This document shows, one piece after another, positions 21,474-33,409 of a stretch of 64,000 nucleotides of DNA (within the stretch, counting starts at the first letter, position 1; every line of letters starts with the position of its first letter). Both the position numbers and the translations under genes were made by a program. This stretch comes from Holosporaceae bacterium (GTDB lineage Bacteria; Pseudomonadota; Alphaproteobacteria; UBA7879; UBA5542), in NCBI GenBank assembly GCA_022646525.1, contig CP060261.1, forward strand, positions 248,001-312,000, read 5' to 3'. Under the pieces are notes generated by a model, which saw only the letters and a program-made list of their open reading frames with translations, ran no database searches and was not told where the DNA came from.

Positions 21474-21923
21474 ATGTCTGGAAGTATCAATAAAGTAATC
21501 TTGGTTGGCAATGTGGGAAAAGATCCCGAAATCAGGCACAGCAGTGACGGGTCTAAAATCGCTAATTTATCACTTGCAACGTCTGAAATATGGAAAGATA
21601 AAACAACAGGCGAGCGTAAAGATCGTACAGAATGGCACCGAGTTGTTGTTTTTAATGACAGACTTTCAGACGTCATTGAAAAATATGTTAAAAAAGGTTC
21701 AAAGCTGTATCTCGAAGGCCAGCTTCAAACGCGAAAGTGGACAGATAGCGCTGGCCAAGACCGCTATTCAACAGAAGTTATTTTGTCTCGTTTCAAAGGA
21801 GAACTCACACTTCTGGATGCACGGGGTTCTGGCTCAGAAAACCCTGCCGTAGAAGCAGCGACACAAGAGACAAGAACCCCTGAAAATGCTTTTGCAGACC
21901 TTGATGACGATATCCCATTCTAA
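21474..21923 (+). CDS. ssb: Single-stranded DNA-binding protein
   Basis: Tetrameric OB-fold protein coating single-stranded DNA in replication and repair. The start at 21474 gives MSGSINKVILVGNVGKDPEI, the standard SSB N-terminus; the frame is open further upstream (to 21414) but without homology. WHRVVVFNDRL and GSKLYLEGQLQTRKW are the core blocks. The tail is acidic and ends DLDDDIPF, the tip that recruits partner proteins. 149 residues, intact. Nineteen bases before gyrA, so the two are probably co-transcribed. Confidence 0.97.
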   Translation: MSGSINKVILVGNVGKDPEIRHSSDGSKIANLSLATSEIWKDKTTGERKDRTEWHRVVVFNDRLSDVIEKYVKKGSKLYLEGQLQTRKWTDSAGQDRYSTEVILSRFKGELTLLDARGSGSENPAVEAATQETRTPENAFADLDDDIPF

Positions 21924-21942
21924 ACGTGTTGTTGGATAAAGA

Positions 21943-24663
21943 ATGTCGACAGAAGAGCTGAAATCAATTCTCCCGATTAATCTCGCAGATGAGATGAAAA
22001 AATCTTATCTTGATTACGCTATGAGTGTCATCGTCAGTCGAGCTTTGCCAGACATACGTGATGGGCTGAAGCCTGTCCATCGCCGCATCCTATATTCGAT
22101 GAAAGAAGGCGGACTTGACTACAACCGACCTTATAGAAAATCGGCCCGTGTCGTTGGAGACGTCATGGGTAACTATCACCCCCACGGTGACCTTGCCATT
22201 TACAATGCGATGGTTCGTATGGCGCAAACGTTCTCGCTTTCTGTCCCCCTGATCGACGGACAAGGAAACTTTGGCTCTATGGACGGCGACCCTGCTGCGG
22301 CAATGCGGTACACAGAAGCCCGCCTCTCTCACCCTGCTCATTTTTTAATTGAAGATATTGATAAAGAAACTGTTGATTTCCAGCCCAACTATGATGAAAG
22401 CACAAAAGAACCTACTGTTTTGCCTGCACAGTTTCCAAATCTCTTGGTAAATGGTGCGGGGGGTATTGCTGTAGGTATGGCAACAAATATTCCACCCCAC
22501 AACTTAGGTGAAGTGATCGATGGCTGCTGTGCTTATGTAGATAACCCCGATATTTCAATTGAAGAATTGATGGTTCATATTCCAGGCCCTGACTTTCCAA
22601 CAGGCGGGCAAATTATGGGACAAGAAGCTGTGCTGAAAGCCTATCAAGCAGGAAATGGTTCTGTTATTACCCGGGCCAAGTCACACTTTGAGCAAACGGG
22701 GAAAGACCGAGAATCTATTATTTTCACAGAGATTCCGTACCAGGTAAATAAATCTCGCCTTATGGAAAAAATCGCCGAGCTTGTAAATAGCAAAACCATC
22801 GAAGGCATCTCTGATTTACGCGATGAGTCTGACAGAGAAGGTGTGCGTATGGTGGTTGAGCTCAAGCGCGATACTGACCCCCATGTGATCCTCAACCAAC
22901 TTTATAAATATACCCAACTTCAAGATTCGTTTGGTGCCAATATGTTGGCACTAAATGGTGGCAAGCCACAAACCATGAATCTGAAAAACATGATTGAGGC
23001 TTTTGTTCGGTTCCGTGAAGAAGTCATTGTGCGCCGCACGAAACATGAACTTGAAAAAGCACGCGAAAAAAGCCATGTCTTTGTAGGCCTTGCTCTAGCC
23101 GTTGCCAATATTGATGCTGTCATTGAATTGATTCGGAAAGCGCCCGACTCGAACACTGCCAAAAATCAACTGATCGAACGCGATTGGCCCGTGCATACCA
23201 TGGGGCCCGTTATTCGCCTTATTGAAGAAGCAGATGATGGCCAGCCAGAACCCACAACCTATCGTCTTTCTGAAAAACAAGCCAAATCTATTCTTGATCT
23301 TCGCTTACATCGCTTAACTGGTTTAGAGCGCGATAAAATCGTTGAAGAACTGTCAGCGCTTGTGAAGCAAATTGAACACTATATTTATATTTTATCAAAT
23401 CGTTCTGAAGTACTTTCCATTCTTAAAAATGAACTTCAAAACATTAAGAACAAGTTCCCCACCCCCGTCGTTCTGAAATTGTTGAAGGCGAAATCACAAC
23501 AGATATCGAGCACCTTATTCAAAAGAAGACATGGTTGTGACTGTCAGCCACTCTGGATACATCAAACGTGTGCCCCTTTCTGTGTATAGGGCACAAAGAC
23601 GTGGTGGGCAAGGGCGATCAGGCATGCAAACACGCGAAGAGGATTTCGTGGACCAGCTGTTTGTGGCCAACACTCATACCCCTATCTTATTTTTCTCCTC
23701 TCTGGGGCGCGCTTATGTGCTAAAGGTCTATCGCCTTCCTATGAGCAGCACAACAGCTAAGGGAAAGCATTAATTAATATTTTACCCCTTGAAAAAGACG
23801 AAAAAATTTCAACCATTATGCCCCTTCCTACCGAAGAAGAGACATGGGAAAATTTGCAAATTGTGTTTGCCACATCAAAAGGAAATGTGCGTAAAAACAA
23901 ACTAAGTGACTTCTTAAATATTCGGGCCAATGGGAAAATTGCCATGAAGCTTGAAGAAGGCGAATCTCTTGTCTCTGTCGCCACATGCGATGAAAATAAT
24001 GACATTCTCCTGTCTACCTATCATGGAAAGTGTATTCGATTCCGCAGTACAGACGTACGTGTTTTTTCAGGCAGAAATTCTACAGGTGTGCGGGGCATTA
24101 AACTTAAAGACAGCGACTACATTGTCTCTATGTGCATTCTGAATCATGGCAATTTCTCAACAGAAGAACGCGATGCATATCTAAAAAGGTCACGCCTCCT
24201 GCGTGCAGAAGGCGATCAAAACGATCTGGAGGGTATCGTTCTGTCTGACGAGAAATTTGATGAAATGCAACAGCTTGAAGAATTCTTGCTTACAATCTCC
24301 GAGCGTGGTTCGGGCAAGCGAACATCATCTTATGAATACCGTCTCACAGGCCGGGGTGGACAAGGTATCACGAACATGGACCTTTCTGATAAGACAGGTA
24401 ATATCGTGGCCTGCTTCCCTGTGACAGAATCAAACCATCTCATGCTTATTACAGATGGCGGTCAAATGATTCGGTCTCGTGTATCTGAAATTCGTATTGC
24501 TGGAAGACGGACACAAGGTGTGCGCGTTTTCCGCCTGCCAAACACAGAAAAAGTTGTTTCAGCAGAACGTATTGTGGAAGAAGATGCATCAGAAGACGAT
24601 CTCTTAATGGATGACATTGAGACATCTGAAACACCAGAAGATACCCCGTCTGAATCATCGTAG
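21943..24663 (+). CDS. gyrA: DNA gyrase subunit A (frameshifted)
   Basis: Breakage-reunion subunit of gyrase that introduces negative supercoils. The catalytic Tyr is in AAAMRYTEARLS; the GyrA box needed for wrapping reads QRRGGQGRSGM near 23600, which separates it from ParC. The C-terminal beta-pinwheel repeats are visible (LTGRGGQGITNM, IAGRRTQGVRVFRL) and the tail is acidic. Shifts near 23475, 23510 and 23770 interrupt the middle; about 907 codons in total, the normal length. In the quinolone pocket the residues aligned with E. coli Ser83 and Asp87 are Leu (codon 22192-22194) and Asn (22204-22206): GDLAIYN instead of GDSAVYD. Confidence 0.97.
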
Positions 24664-24728
24664 TTTGCCTTTTCGCAAAGACCCCCTTATAAACAGAAGA
24701 ATTATTATCCGAAAGGAAATTTGTTTTC

Positions 24729-27487
24729 GTGAGCCAAAGTAAATATAAAAATACTGTTTTTCTTCCTAACACTTCTTTTTCTATGCGCGCTAATTTGCCT
24801 GTTTTAGAAGAGAAAATTATTGATGAATGGCACACAAAAAAACTGCACAAAAAAATTGATGCCCATAGCAAAGAATGGCCCACCTACATCCTGCATGATG
24901 GCCCACCATATGCCAATGGCCACCTGCACATGGGGCATGCACTTAATAAAATACTGAAAGACATGGTCATTAAGTACAAGCGCTTTCAAAAACATCGCGT
25001 GCCTTATATCGCAGGTTGGGACTGTCATGGCCTGCCTATCGAATGGAAAATTGAAGAAAAATACCGAAAAAAAAAAAAAAATAAGGACGATGTGCCTCCT
25101 TTATTATTTCGAGAAGAGTGCCGCAACTTTGCCCAAAAGTGGGTAGATATTCAAAAAAAAGAATTTGGTCGCCTTGGTCTTATTTGTGACTGGGACGATA
25201 TCTATCTGACCATGGACTTTGAAACAGAAGCTGCCATTGTGCGAGAACTCCACCGTGTACTGATGAGTGGCCATCTTTATAAAGGTTTAAAGCCTGTTCA
25301 ATGGTCAGTCATTGAAAAAACAGCTTTGGCAGAAGCAGAAATTGAATACAAAGAAAAAACATCTTCTTCAATTTATGTGATGTTTCCCATCATTGATGCT
25401 GAAAAGAAATGGGGCCAAAAAGTATCTGCCCTTATCTGGACAACAACGCCCTGGACATTACCTGCAAACCGCGCCATTGCCTATATGGATGATGCCACAT
25501 ATCTTTTGGTGCAAAACAAAGAAAATACATTCATCATTGCGGAATCGTTATTAAAATCTCTTGAAGACACAACCAAAGACACCTATACCGTTCTTCAGAA
25601 AATACCCAGCAAAGAACTTAAAGACTTAAAGGCACAGCATCCTCTTTTCGATCAAGGATATGATTTTAATGTGCCATTTTTGGTGGGTGACCATGTGACT
25701 CTCGACCAAGGAACAGGGTTGGTGCACACTGCTCCCAGCCATGGGGTAGAAGACTTTGAGCTTGGAAAAGCCCATAATCTTGAAGTGCCTGAATTGATGG
25801 GAGGTGATGGTGTATATTATGCCCATGTTCCCCTTTTTGGTGGACAACATATTTTCAAGGCAGACCCCCTTGTCATCGATGCACTTAAAGAAGCCAGCAA
25901 TCTGCTTTTCCATACAACCATTCAACACAGCTATGCACATTCGTGGCGCTCGAAAGCGCCCCTTATTTATCGTGCAACCTCTCAATGGTTTATTAATATG
26001 GATCATGCACACTTGAGAAATGATGCCTTGAAAGCAATGGAAAGAATTTCATGGCATCCGCAACAAGGCCATAATCGCCTTGCCTCTATGATCAAGAATC
26101 GTCCTGACTGGTGTTTATCGCGACAACGCAGTTGGGGGGTGCCCATTGCTCTTTTTGTTTCTAAAAAACAGGAGAGCCGCTGAAAGACGATGATGTCAAT
26201 CAACGTATTTATGATGCCATGTATAAAGAGGGTGCCGATGCATGGTACAAAAAAAACGCCCAAGATTTTCTAGGGGAAAAATATAAAGCATCTGATTATG
26301 AACAAGTGTTTGATATTTTAGATGTATGGTTTGAAAGTGGTGCATCACATGCTTTCACTTTGGAAGGAAAGACCACTTAAAGTGGCCTGCTGATCTTTAC
26401 CTAGAAGGCATGGACCAACACCGAGGATGGTTTCAATCATCCCTTTTACATGGCATCGCAACCCGAAAAAAAGCCCTTACAAAACACTTTTCACACATGG
26501 ATTTGTGGTTGATGAAAAGGGATACAAGATGTCTAAGTCCCTTGGGAACACCATTAATTTAGAAGACATTGTAAAGAAGTATGGCGTAGATATTTTGCGC
26601 CTTTGGGTGGCAACGTCTGATTATTTTGACGACTTGCGTATTGGAGAAAACATCTTAACGCGTCAGACGGATATTTACCGAAAAATTCGAAATATGTTCC
26701 GCTACCTTTTAGGCAACTTATCAGAATTTAAGGCTGAAAATTTGGTTGATCATGCCCAACTTGAACCTCTTGAGAAATGGGTACTGCATCAGCTTGTGCG
26801 ACTTGAGAATGTAATTGAAAAACACATTCTTAATTTTGATTTTCACGAGATTTTTAAAAGAACTGTATCAGTTCTGTATCAATGATCTTTCTGCCTTCTA
26901 CTTTGATATCCGAAAAGATCGCCTCTACTGTGATCAACTTGATAGTCTTAGTCGACACGGCACACAAACTGTGCTTTATCACGTCTTCCACTATCTCTCA
27001 AAATGGCTTGCGCCCATCTTAACCTTTACCATGGAAGAAGCATGGTGCACCCTTTATCCAGAAAGTATCTTTTTAGAAACATTTCAAAAAACACCTTCGA
27101 GTTGGAAGCAACCCCATTTGGAAGAATCTTTTGATACGTTGCGCGCTATCCGTCGTGTGGTTACAGGCGCCCTTGAAGAAAAGCGTGCAGCAGGCATGAT
27201 TCGATCAAGCTTAGAGGCGCATGTTGATATTTATGTTGGGCCCAAAGACACAAGCCTTTTTCAAAACATTCATATGGCCGATTTTGTCATCACATCAGAA
27301 GTGCGCCTTGTTTTTGAAGTCCCCCAAAGAGTCTTATCAACTTGAAGATGTGCCTCATGTTGGTGCAATCGTGCACCATGCAACGGGTGAAAAGTGCTCT
27401 CGATGCTGGAAAGTATTAGAAGAAGTGTCTACTGAATCCCAGCTATGTGGGCGATGTGCAAAAGTTGTCGAACACTATGAAATTTAA
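24729..27487 (+). CDS. ileS: Isoleucyl-tRNA synthetase (frameshifted)
   Basis: Class I synthetase for isoleucine with an editing domain. Starts at GTG 24729 after an AAAGGAAAT site. HIGH motif: GHLHMGHALNKILKD; KMSKS motif: KGYKMSKSLGNTINLED (near 26525). The editing domain motif WTTTPWTLPANRAIAY lies near 25440. The C-terminal zinc-binding part has CSRCWK and CGRCAKVV, ending HYEI. A poly-A stretch near 25070 encodes RKKKKNK. Shifts near 26170, 26365, 26465, 26860 and 27335. About 920 codons. The lspA ATG lies inside its last codons, the ileS-lspA pairing common in bacteria. Confidence 0.96.
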
Positions 27488-27935
27488 TCTTTTTCCATGG
27501 ATCATTGTTTCTGTCTCAGTATGTCTCGACCAAATTTCTAAACTATATATTCTTCGATCAGCGCCATTCTTACCTGAAGAAATTTTTTCGTTTTTATCCA
27601 TTGTTTTCGTTAAAAACAAAGGAATCAGCTTTGGGTTATTTAACCATAAAGGAACTTTGGTTTTTTGGGTCATTACCCTTGTCATTATTTTTTTAACTCT
27701 TTATGTGGCATATATGCTGTACAATGCCAAAAAACGGGATAGTATGTGGGGATTATCTCTTGTATTAGGCGGGGCACTCGGAAATATAATAGATCGATTT
27801 TTTCATGGTGGTGTAATCGACTTTATTGATTTCCACTATGCTGCATACCATTGGCCCGCATTTAATTTTGCAGACAGTTTTATTTTTATTGGGGTTGCCC
27901 TATTGTTCAAAAGCAATCTTAAGGAGCATACATGA
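27477..27935 (+). CDS. lspA: Lipoprotein signal peptidase
   Basis: Aspartyl protease of the inner membrane that removes signal peptides from prolipoproteins. 152 residues, intact, four hydrophobic segments. The two catalytic Asp are in LGNIIDRFFHGG and FNFADSFIFIG. DQISK near residue 18 and VKNKGISFGL are conserved. I chose ATG 27477 (MKFNLFPWIIVSVSV) over the more upstream in-frame ATG 27447 because upstream residues belong to ileS in another frame. Its stop overlaps the pfkA start (ATGA). A likely client is the BON lipoprotein at 34608. Confidence 0.95.
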   Translation: MKFNLFPWIIVSVSVCLDQISKLYILRSAPFLPEEIFSFLSIVFVKNKGISFGLFNHKGTLVFWVITLVIIFLTLYVAYMLYNAKKRDSMWGLSLVLGGALGNIIDRFFHGGVIDFIDFHYAAYHWPAFNFADSFIFIGVALLFKSNLKEHT

Positions 27936-29013
27936 CAAAAAGAATTGGAATCATTACAAGCGGCGGCGACTGTGCCGGCCTTAATGCCACTATTCGCGCT
28001 GTTGTTCACGCAGCCAAAGTTAACCATGGCTGGGATGTCATTGGCATTGAAGGCGGGGGGCATGGGCTTCTGACATCTCCACTGAGATATCGCGAACTTG
28101 ATTCTGATTTTCATGGCATCAACCATGTTCTTCTGCGCCTTGGTGGCACTATTTTGGGCACAACAACAAAAGGAGACCCCCTTGCCTACAAAATGAAAGA
28201 CGGCAAGGTAATTGACCGCAGCCAAGAATTCATTAAAAACTATCACTCTCTTAATTTAGACGCCCTGATCATTACCGGGGGCGATGGCAGCTTTAAAATT
28301 ATGCATGAAATTGCCTCCCGTGGTGACATTAATATTGTGTGTATTCCCAAAACAATCGATAACGACATTGGTTTGACGGAGGCCATTGGATTTGAAACCG
28401 CTGTCAGTGTCGCCACTGAAGCCTTAGACCGCCTTCAACCCACAGCAGCCAGTCATGATCGTGTCATGGTTCTAGAAGTGATGGGCCGCGATGCTGGGCA
28501 CATTGCGCTAAATGCCGGTATTGCAGGCGGGGCAGATGTCATCTTGCTGCCTGAAATTCCTTTTTATGAACTCTGTCACAAAGAAAATCGAAAGTGTTAT
28601 GTCAGAAGGCCGTGGATTTGCTCTGATTGTTGTATCAGAAGCGGCTCGCTTGAAAGACGGTGAAACATTCATGGTGAAATACAGTGATGGGTCAAAACGA
28701 TACGGCGGTGTTGGCAACTTTCTTGTGAATGAGATTGACAAAAAAATGGGTATTGATGCCCGCGTGATTGCTCTTGGCCATGTACAAAGGGGGCGGGCAA
28801 CCTGTGGCACAAGATCGCCTTCTTGCTGCCGCCTTTGGGGTGCGCGCCGTTGAACTTGTTGCTGAAGGAAAGTTTAACCGTATGGTTGCGTGGCAAAACA
28901 GAGAAGTCGTGGACGTTGATTTAGTAGACGCTATCAAAACATATCAACAAGTCGATTTAAACGGCACTATGGTTCGTACGGCACGCGGCTTGGGTATCTG
29001 CCTGGGTGACTGA
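27932..29013 (+). CDS. pfkA: 6-phosphofructokinase, mixed-signature type (frameshifted)
   Basis: Phosphorylates fructose-6-phosphate in glycolysis using ATP or pyrophosphate. MTKRIGIITSGGDCAGLNA is the nucleotide-binding start; the catalytic TIDND is in IPKTIDNDIG, and VMGRDAGHIAL binds the sugar phosphate. At the donor-specifying positions (E. coli 104 and 124) the sequence has Gly (ITGGDGS) and Lys (PKTID). ATP enzymes usually have Gly/Gly and pyrophosphate enzymes Asp/Lys, so donor use is uncertain. Shifts near 28580 and 28793. About 360 codons. Overlaps lspA by four bases. Confidence 0.92.
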
Positions 29014-29072
29014 TTATTTTGTTAGTTTATATTTTCTGTTGTTGCTTTTTCTAAATAATTCATATTAGAGGG

Positions 29073-30222
29073 ATGGTAAAAAAAAAGCACTCCAAAAATT
29101 TACGCACATTGAAGATTGGCATAGCCCTCTGCCAAGCCTTATATTTCTATAGAAAATATTAGCAAATCCTATCAAGGTATTCCCGCGCTGCACCACGTTT
29201 CTCTCGATATATTTAAAGGCGAGTTTTTTTCTCTTTTGGGACCTTCTGGATGCGGAAAAAGCACTTTGTTGCGCATCTTAGCAGGTCTTGAAACACCGGA
29301 TACAGGCTCCATTCTCATCAATGGTGTTGATATTACAAAATTACCCCCGCATGAACGCCCCGTGAATATGATGTTTCAATCATATGCACTTTTTCCACAT
29401 ATGAATGTACAAGACAACATTGCTTTTGGGTTAAAACAAGAAAAGGTGGGAAAAAAAGCGATTAAGCATAGGGTTAAGGAAATGCTCTCGCTGGTTAAAC
29501 TTGAACCCTACGCCCTTCGAAAACCCCATCAGCTTTCCGGAGGCCAGCGTCAACGTGCCGCCCTTGCCCGATGCCTCATTAAAAACCAAAACTTGTTTTA
29601 CTTGATGAGCCTCTTGCTGCACTCGATAAAAAGCTGCGCGAACACACACAATTCGAGCTTGTTAACATTCAAGAAAAAATTGGAGTTACGTTTATTACTG
29701 TCACGCACGATCAAGAAGAAGCCATGACCATGTCCACACGTCTTGGGATTATGGAAGAGGGTCGTATTCGCCAAGTAGGAACACCCAACGAAGTATATGA
29801 ATACCCCAACAGTGAGTATGTCGCTGACTTTATTGGGTCAATGAATCTATTCCACGGCATTATCAAAGAAGAATCACGTGATGAAACTATTATTGAAACA
29901 GATGAACTGAAAAACAATATCAAAGCACACATGACGGGGTGGCCATGCTGTTGGTGCCCAAGTCACTGTCGGCATACGCCCAGAAAAAGTTGTGATTCAA
30001 AAATCCAAACCCAAAGAAAAGTTCAATTGGGTGCAAGGCGTGGTTAAAAATATTGCCTACCTGGGAGACGTATCAATTTATTATATTGAAACAAAACCCT
30101 ATAAAAAAATTGTCATGGCAACGCTACCCAATAAAAAGCGTCAAGAAACACCGGCTATCACCTGGGATGAAACAGTTTTTCTTTCATGGAAGCCAGGCAA
30201 TGCAATTGTACTGACAAGCTAA
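29073..30222 (+). CDS. potA: PotA-type spermidine/putrescine ABC transporter ATPase (frameshifted)
   Basis: ATPase of a polyamine importer. Walker A GPSGCGKSTLLRILAG, Q-loop MMFQSYALFPHMNV, signature LSGGQRQRAALARCLI and the switch THDQEEAMTMSTRLGIM are all present. A C-terminal TOBE region follows (NWVQGVVKNIAYLGDVSIYY). The start is inferred at ATG 29073 in an A-rich stretch (MVKKKALQKFTHIEDW after correction). Shifts near 29090, 29150, 29600 and 29935. About 383 codons. Four bases before potB. It begins about 60 bases after pfkA. Confidence 0.9.
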
Positions 30223-30225
30223 AAA

Positions 30226-31133
30226 ATGAAAAAGCTAATCACAACATTTCATAACAAGTTGACCCAATCAAAAAGTAAATTTTTGATCAGCGTTCCCTAC
30301 ACATGGCTTATCATTTTTTTGCTCATTCCAATTTTTCTTATTTTGAAAATCAGTGTTTCTGAATCTGTACTGGGCATTCCCCCCTACAAAAATCTAACTG
30401 TATGGTCAGAGTCGACACTTCAACTTTTCTTTGATTTTGAAAACTATTTGATTCTTTTTCAAGATAAGCTTTATCGTTTCGCACTTGGCCAATCTATTAA
30501 ACTAGCCAGCATTGCCACGTTGTTTTGCTTAGTGTTTGGTTATCCCATTGCCTACTTTATTTCGCGCACTAAGAAATCAACTCAACCCTTTCTATTGCTT
30601 CTGATTCTTTTGCCTTTTTGGACATCTTTTTTGTTGCGCGTATATGCATGGATTGGCCTTCTTTCAAAAAATGGACTTATTAATCACTTTCTCATTAAAT
30701 TACATCTTATAAGCGACCCTCTACCTCTTTTGGGGCAATAGTTTTTCTATTACCATTGGCATGGTGTATTGCTATCTTCCCTTTATGGTGTTGCCTTTAT
30801 ACACAAACTTAATCAAATTTGATCCTGCTCTTTTAGAAGCAGCAGCCGATCTTAGCTGCACACCATGGAAAACTTTTTTAAAAATCACACTGCCTCTCTC
30901 TTTACCGGGCATTATTGCAGGATGCACTTTGGTTTTTATTCCTTGTATCGGCGAATTTGTTATTCCTGAAATTTTAGGGGCTCTGAAAACTTTGTTCTTG
31001 GAAAAGCAATATGGACAGAGTTCTTCAGCAATCGTGACTGGCCCATGGCCTCTACCATTGCAATTTGCCTTATTATTTTTATGGTGCTGCCAATCACTAT
31101 TGTTAAAAATTCCATCATGGAGAGCACGCATGA
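30226..31133 (+). CDS. potB: PotB-type polyamine ABC transporter permease (frameshifted)
   Basis: First membrane subunit of the polyamine importer. MKKLITTFHNKLTQ is followed by several hydrophobic helices; the EAA loop that contacts the ATPase reads EAAADLSCTPWKTFLKITLP (near 30840), then GEFVIPEILGA. One shift near 30738 and another near 30985-31005; the 3' end is taken from the expected ATGA overlap with potC, since the uncorrected frames run on. About 302 codons. Sits between potA and potC. Confidence 0.87.
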
Positions 31134-31871
31134 AAACCTCTCGCTTTGGACTAGCTTCTCTTATTATTGGATATGTGTTTTTGTACACTCCCCTCATCAG
31201 TCTTGTGATGTTTTCGTTCAACTCTTCAAAGCAAGTCATTTTTTGGACAGGGTTTTCCATGAAATGGTACAAAGCACTATTTATGAATAGTGAAATTTTA
31301 AATGCCACGTTAACAAGTTTAGAAATTGCTGCCATCACTGCAACAGGTGCAACAATTTTAGGGGCCATATCAGCCATCATTATTTTAAAATTCAAAAAAT
31401 TTCGTGGTAAAAACCTCTTTGAAGTATTGGTGTCGCTTCCCTTATTATGCCCGAAGTCATCATGGGGCTTGGCCTTTTACTTTTATTTTTCAATCTTGAG
31501 TCTTGGTTTGGATGGCCCCGCATTGGCACAAAGTCAGCTATCACATTTGCCCACACCACTCTTTCCATTTCCTACGTGTGCGCGATTGTGCACGCACAAC
31601 TCGTCAGCTTTGATGAAACACTGCTGGAAGCCGCAATGGATTTAGGTGCCCGCCCTATCAAAGCGTTTTTTCAAATTATGATTCCCTTTTAATGCCATCC
31701 CTTATCTCTGGGTGGTTCTTATCATTCGTATTATCTATGGATGATTTAATTGTGGCATCTTTTGTGGGCGGTCCCGAAGCCACAACATTACCCATGTTGA
31801 TTTATTCAAGTGTCAAATTTGGGGTAACGCCACAAATTAATGCACTTGCATCGCTTATTATTCTTTTGTGA
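31130..31871 (+). CDS. potC: PotC-type polyamine ABC transporter permease (frameshifted)
   Basis: Second membrane subunit of the importer. MKTSRFGLASLIIGYVFLYT starts the first helix; FSFNSSKQVIFWTGFSMKWY is typical of PotC, and the EAA loop is EAAMDLGARPIKAFFQIMIP (near 31630), followed by LSMDDLIVASFVGGPEATTL. Shifts near 31445 and 31690. It ends about 15 residues earlier than usual for the family, so another shift near 31865 is possible. No potD substrate-binding gene follows; the next gene is a convergent MATE transporter. Confidence 0.88.
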
Positions 31872-31901
31872 TGAGACATACTGACGATCGGATATTTTTT
31901 T

Positions 31902-33292
31902 TCACATGCGGCAAAAAAAATCCTCGAAGCTATAACGTCTTCCCCGTCTCAATAGTTTTTTTTTCCATCGTCCACTTTTATAGCGCCAAAAAAATACACA
32001 TATTCCAGCTAAAGCATAAGGCGCACCGATGGCCCAAATTGTTTCAGGTGGTAATTTTTTGACTACGACAAAATAATAGGTAGGCAAAAAAGAAAAGAAA
32101 AACAATGTTAAAAACATTCACCTTAAGAATAAAGCGCGTATCACCAGCTGCTGTTAAAATGCCGGCCATAATCCAGTTTGCACCGTCTAAGATCAAAAAA
32201 GCCACACAAAAACAAAGAGATTTTCATAGATGTCATGTATGTACTAAGGATTGCTTCATCACGCACAAAGAATGCTGCTAAATGCTCTGAAAAAAGAACA
32301 AGGGGTACGAAAGCAACGATTGCTGTAATGCTATGAAATTTTAGTGCAGATCGAAACACTTCTTTCACGCGGTGAATTTGGCTAGCACCAATTAAATTTG
32401 AACAAATCGCTGTCACAGCCTTTTGTAGCCCTTCTACCAAAAAAATAAACAACACAAAAAAACTGACACTCAAGCCGTTAACGGTCACATACGCCACCCC
32501 TAGTGCTGCTGTAAAATTAACAATAATACTCCAAGAAACAAACTCGACTGTATGGCTCAGGCCACTAGGCAATCCAATTTTGATGCAGCTTACAAAAAGT
32601 TTTTTATCAAAATGAAAGTTGAGTGTTCCATATTTTTTTCTAAACGAACGTTTAAGAAAAATTGAAAATAAAATGGCCACATTTAAAAACTGTGCAGTTA
32701 CGGTGCCAATGGCTGCCCCTTTGGTTCCCATAGAGGGAATAAAGCCTACACCAAAAATTAATGCTGCAGAAAGCCCTGCATTTACGAGGTTAGAAATAAC
32801 CGCCGAAATTGTTAAAATTTTCACTTCACCGCGGCCAGCATAGAAACCTGAAAGGGCGGCAATCATGGGCATAAAATAAGCAAAGGCCATGCACCAAATA
32901 AAGTAAGGTCGCCCTTCAGCCCGAAAAGTTTCTGAAATATATTCAGCACCGATAAAAGCCCCCGGCACATAAATAATAATGAGTCCTGCAGAAAGCCACA
33001 GCATTTGCCAAACAGGACGACCAATTTCTTTGTAACGCCCGGCACCATTATACTGTCCTACAAACACCTCTGAAATACTTGTTATAGCAAGGGGTGCAAA
33101 CTGAAAAATACTGATGATCGAGTTTACAACGATAATTGCATTCATAGAGTGAAGGGAATACATAGACAAAATCCACCTGTCAGTGAAAAACATTAAGTTT
33201 CCTGACATAATAGAAATCATCAAAGGCCACGCAAGGGAAAAAAGCTCGCGCACACTTCCCGACTGATACTCTGTCAACTTTTGTGGATTCAT
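31902..33292 (-). CDS. MATE-family multidrug/Na+ antiporter (one frameshift or more)
   Basis: Twelve-helix exporter of cationic compounds driven by ion gradients (NorM/DinF superfamily). MNPQKLTEYQSGSVRELFSL leads into ADP-like helices; FTDRWILSMYS, FVGQYNGAGRYKEIGRPVW and AIGTVTAQFLNVAIL match MATE repeats. I chose ATG 33290-33292, with an AGGTG site upstream; an in-frame extension to 33349 exists. A shift near 32195-32205 leads into ILDGANWIMAGILTAAGDTRF and the last helices down to the stop at 31902. About 463 codons, normal. Convergent with potC and divergent from rsmI. Confidence 0.87.
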
Positions 33293-33409
33293 TAAAACAC
33301 CTGAAAATACTTTATGTTTATTCATAAAAAAGGTCAAATTAAGAAACAAAGGATTGAACCATCAAAAAAAGATTGATAGGTTATGAACAAATAAAGAACA
33401 AAGGTATAC

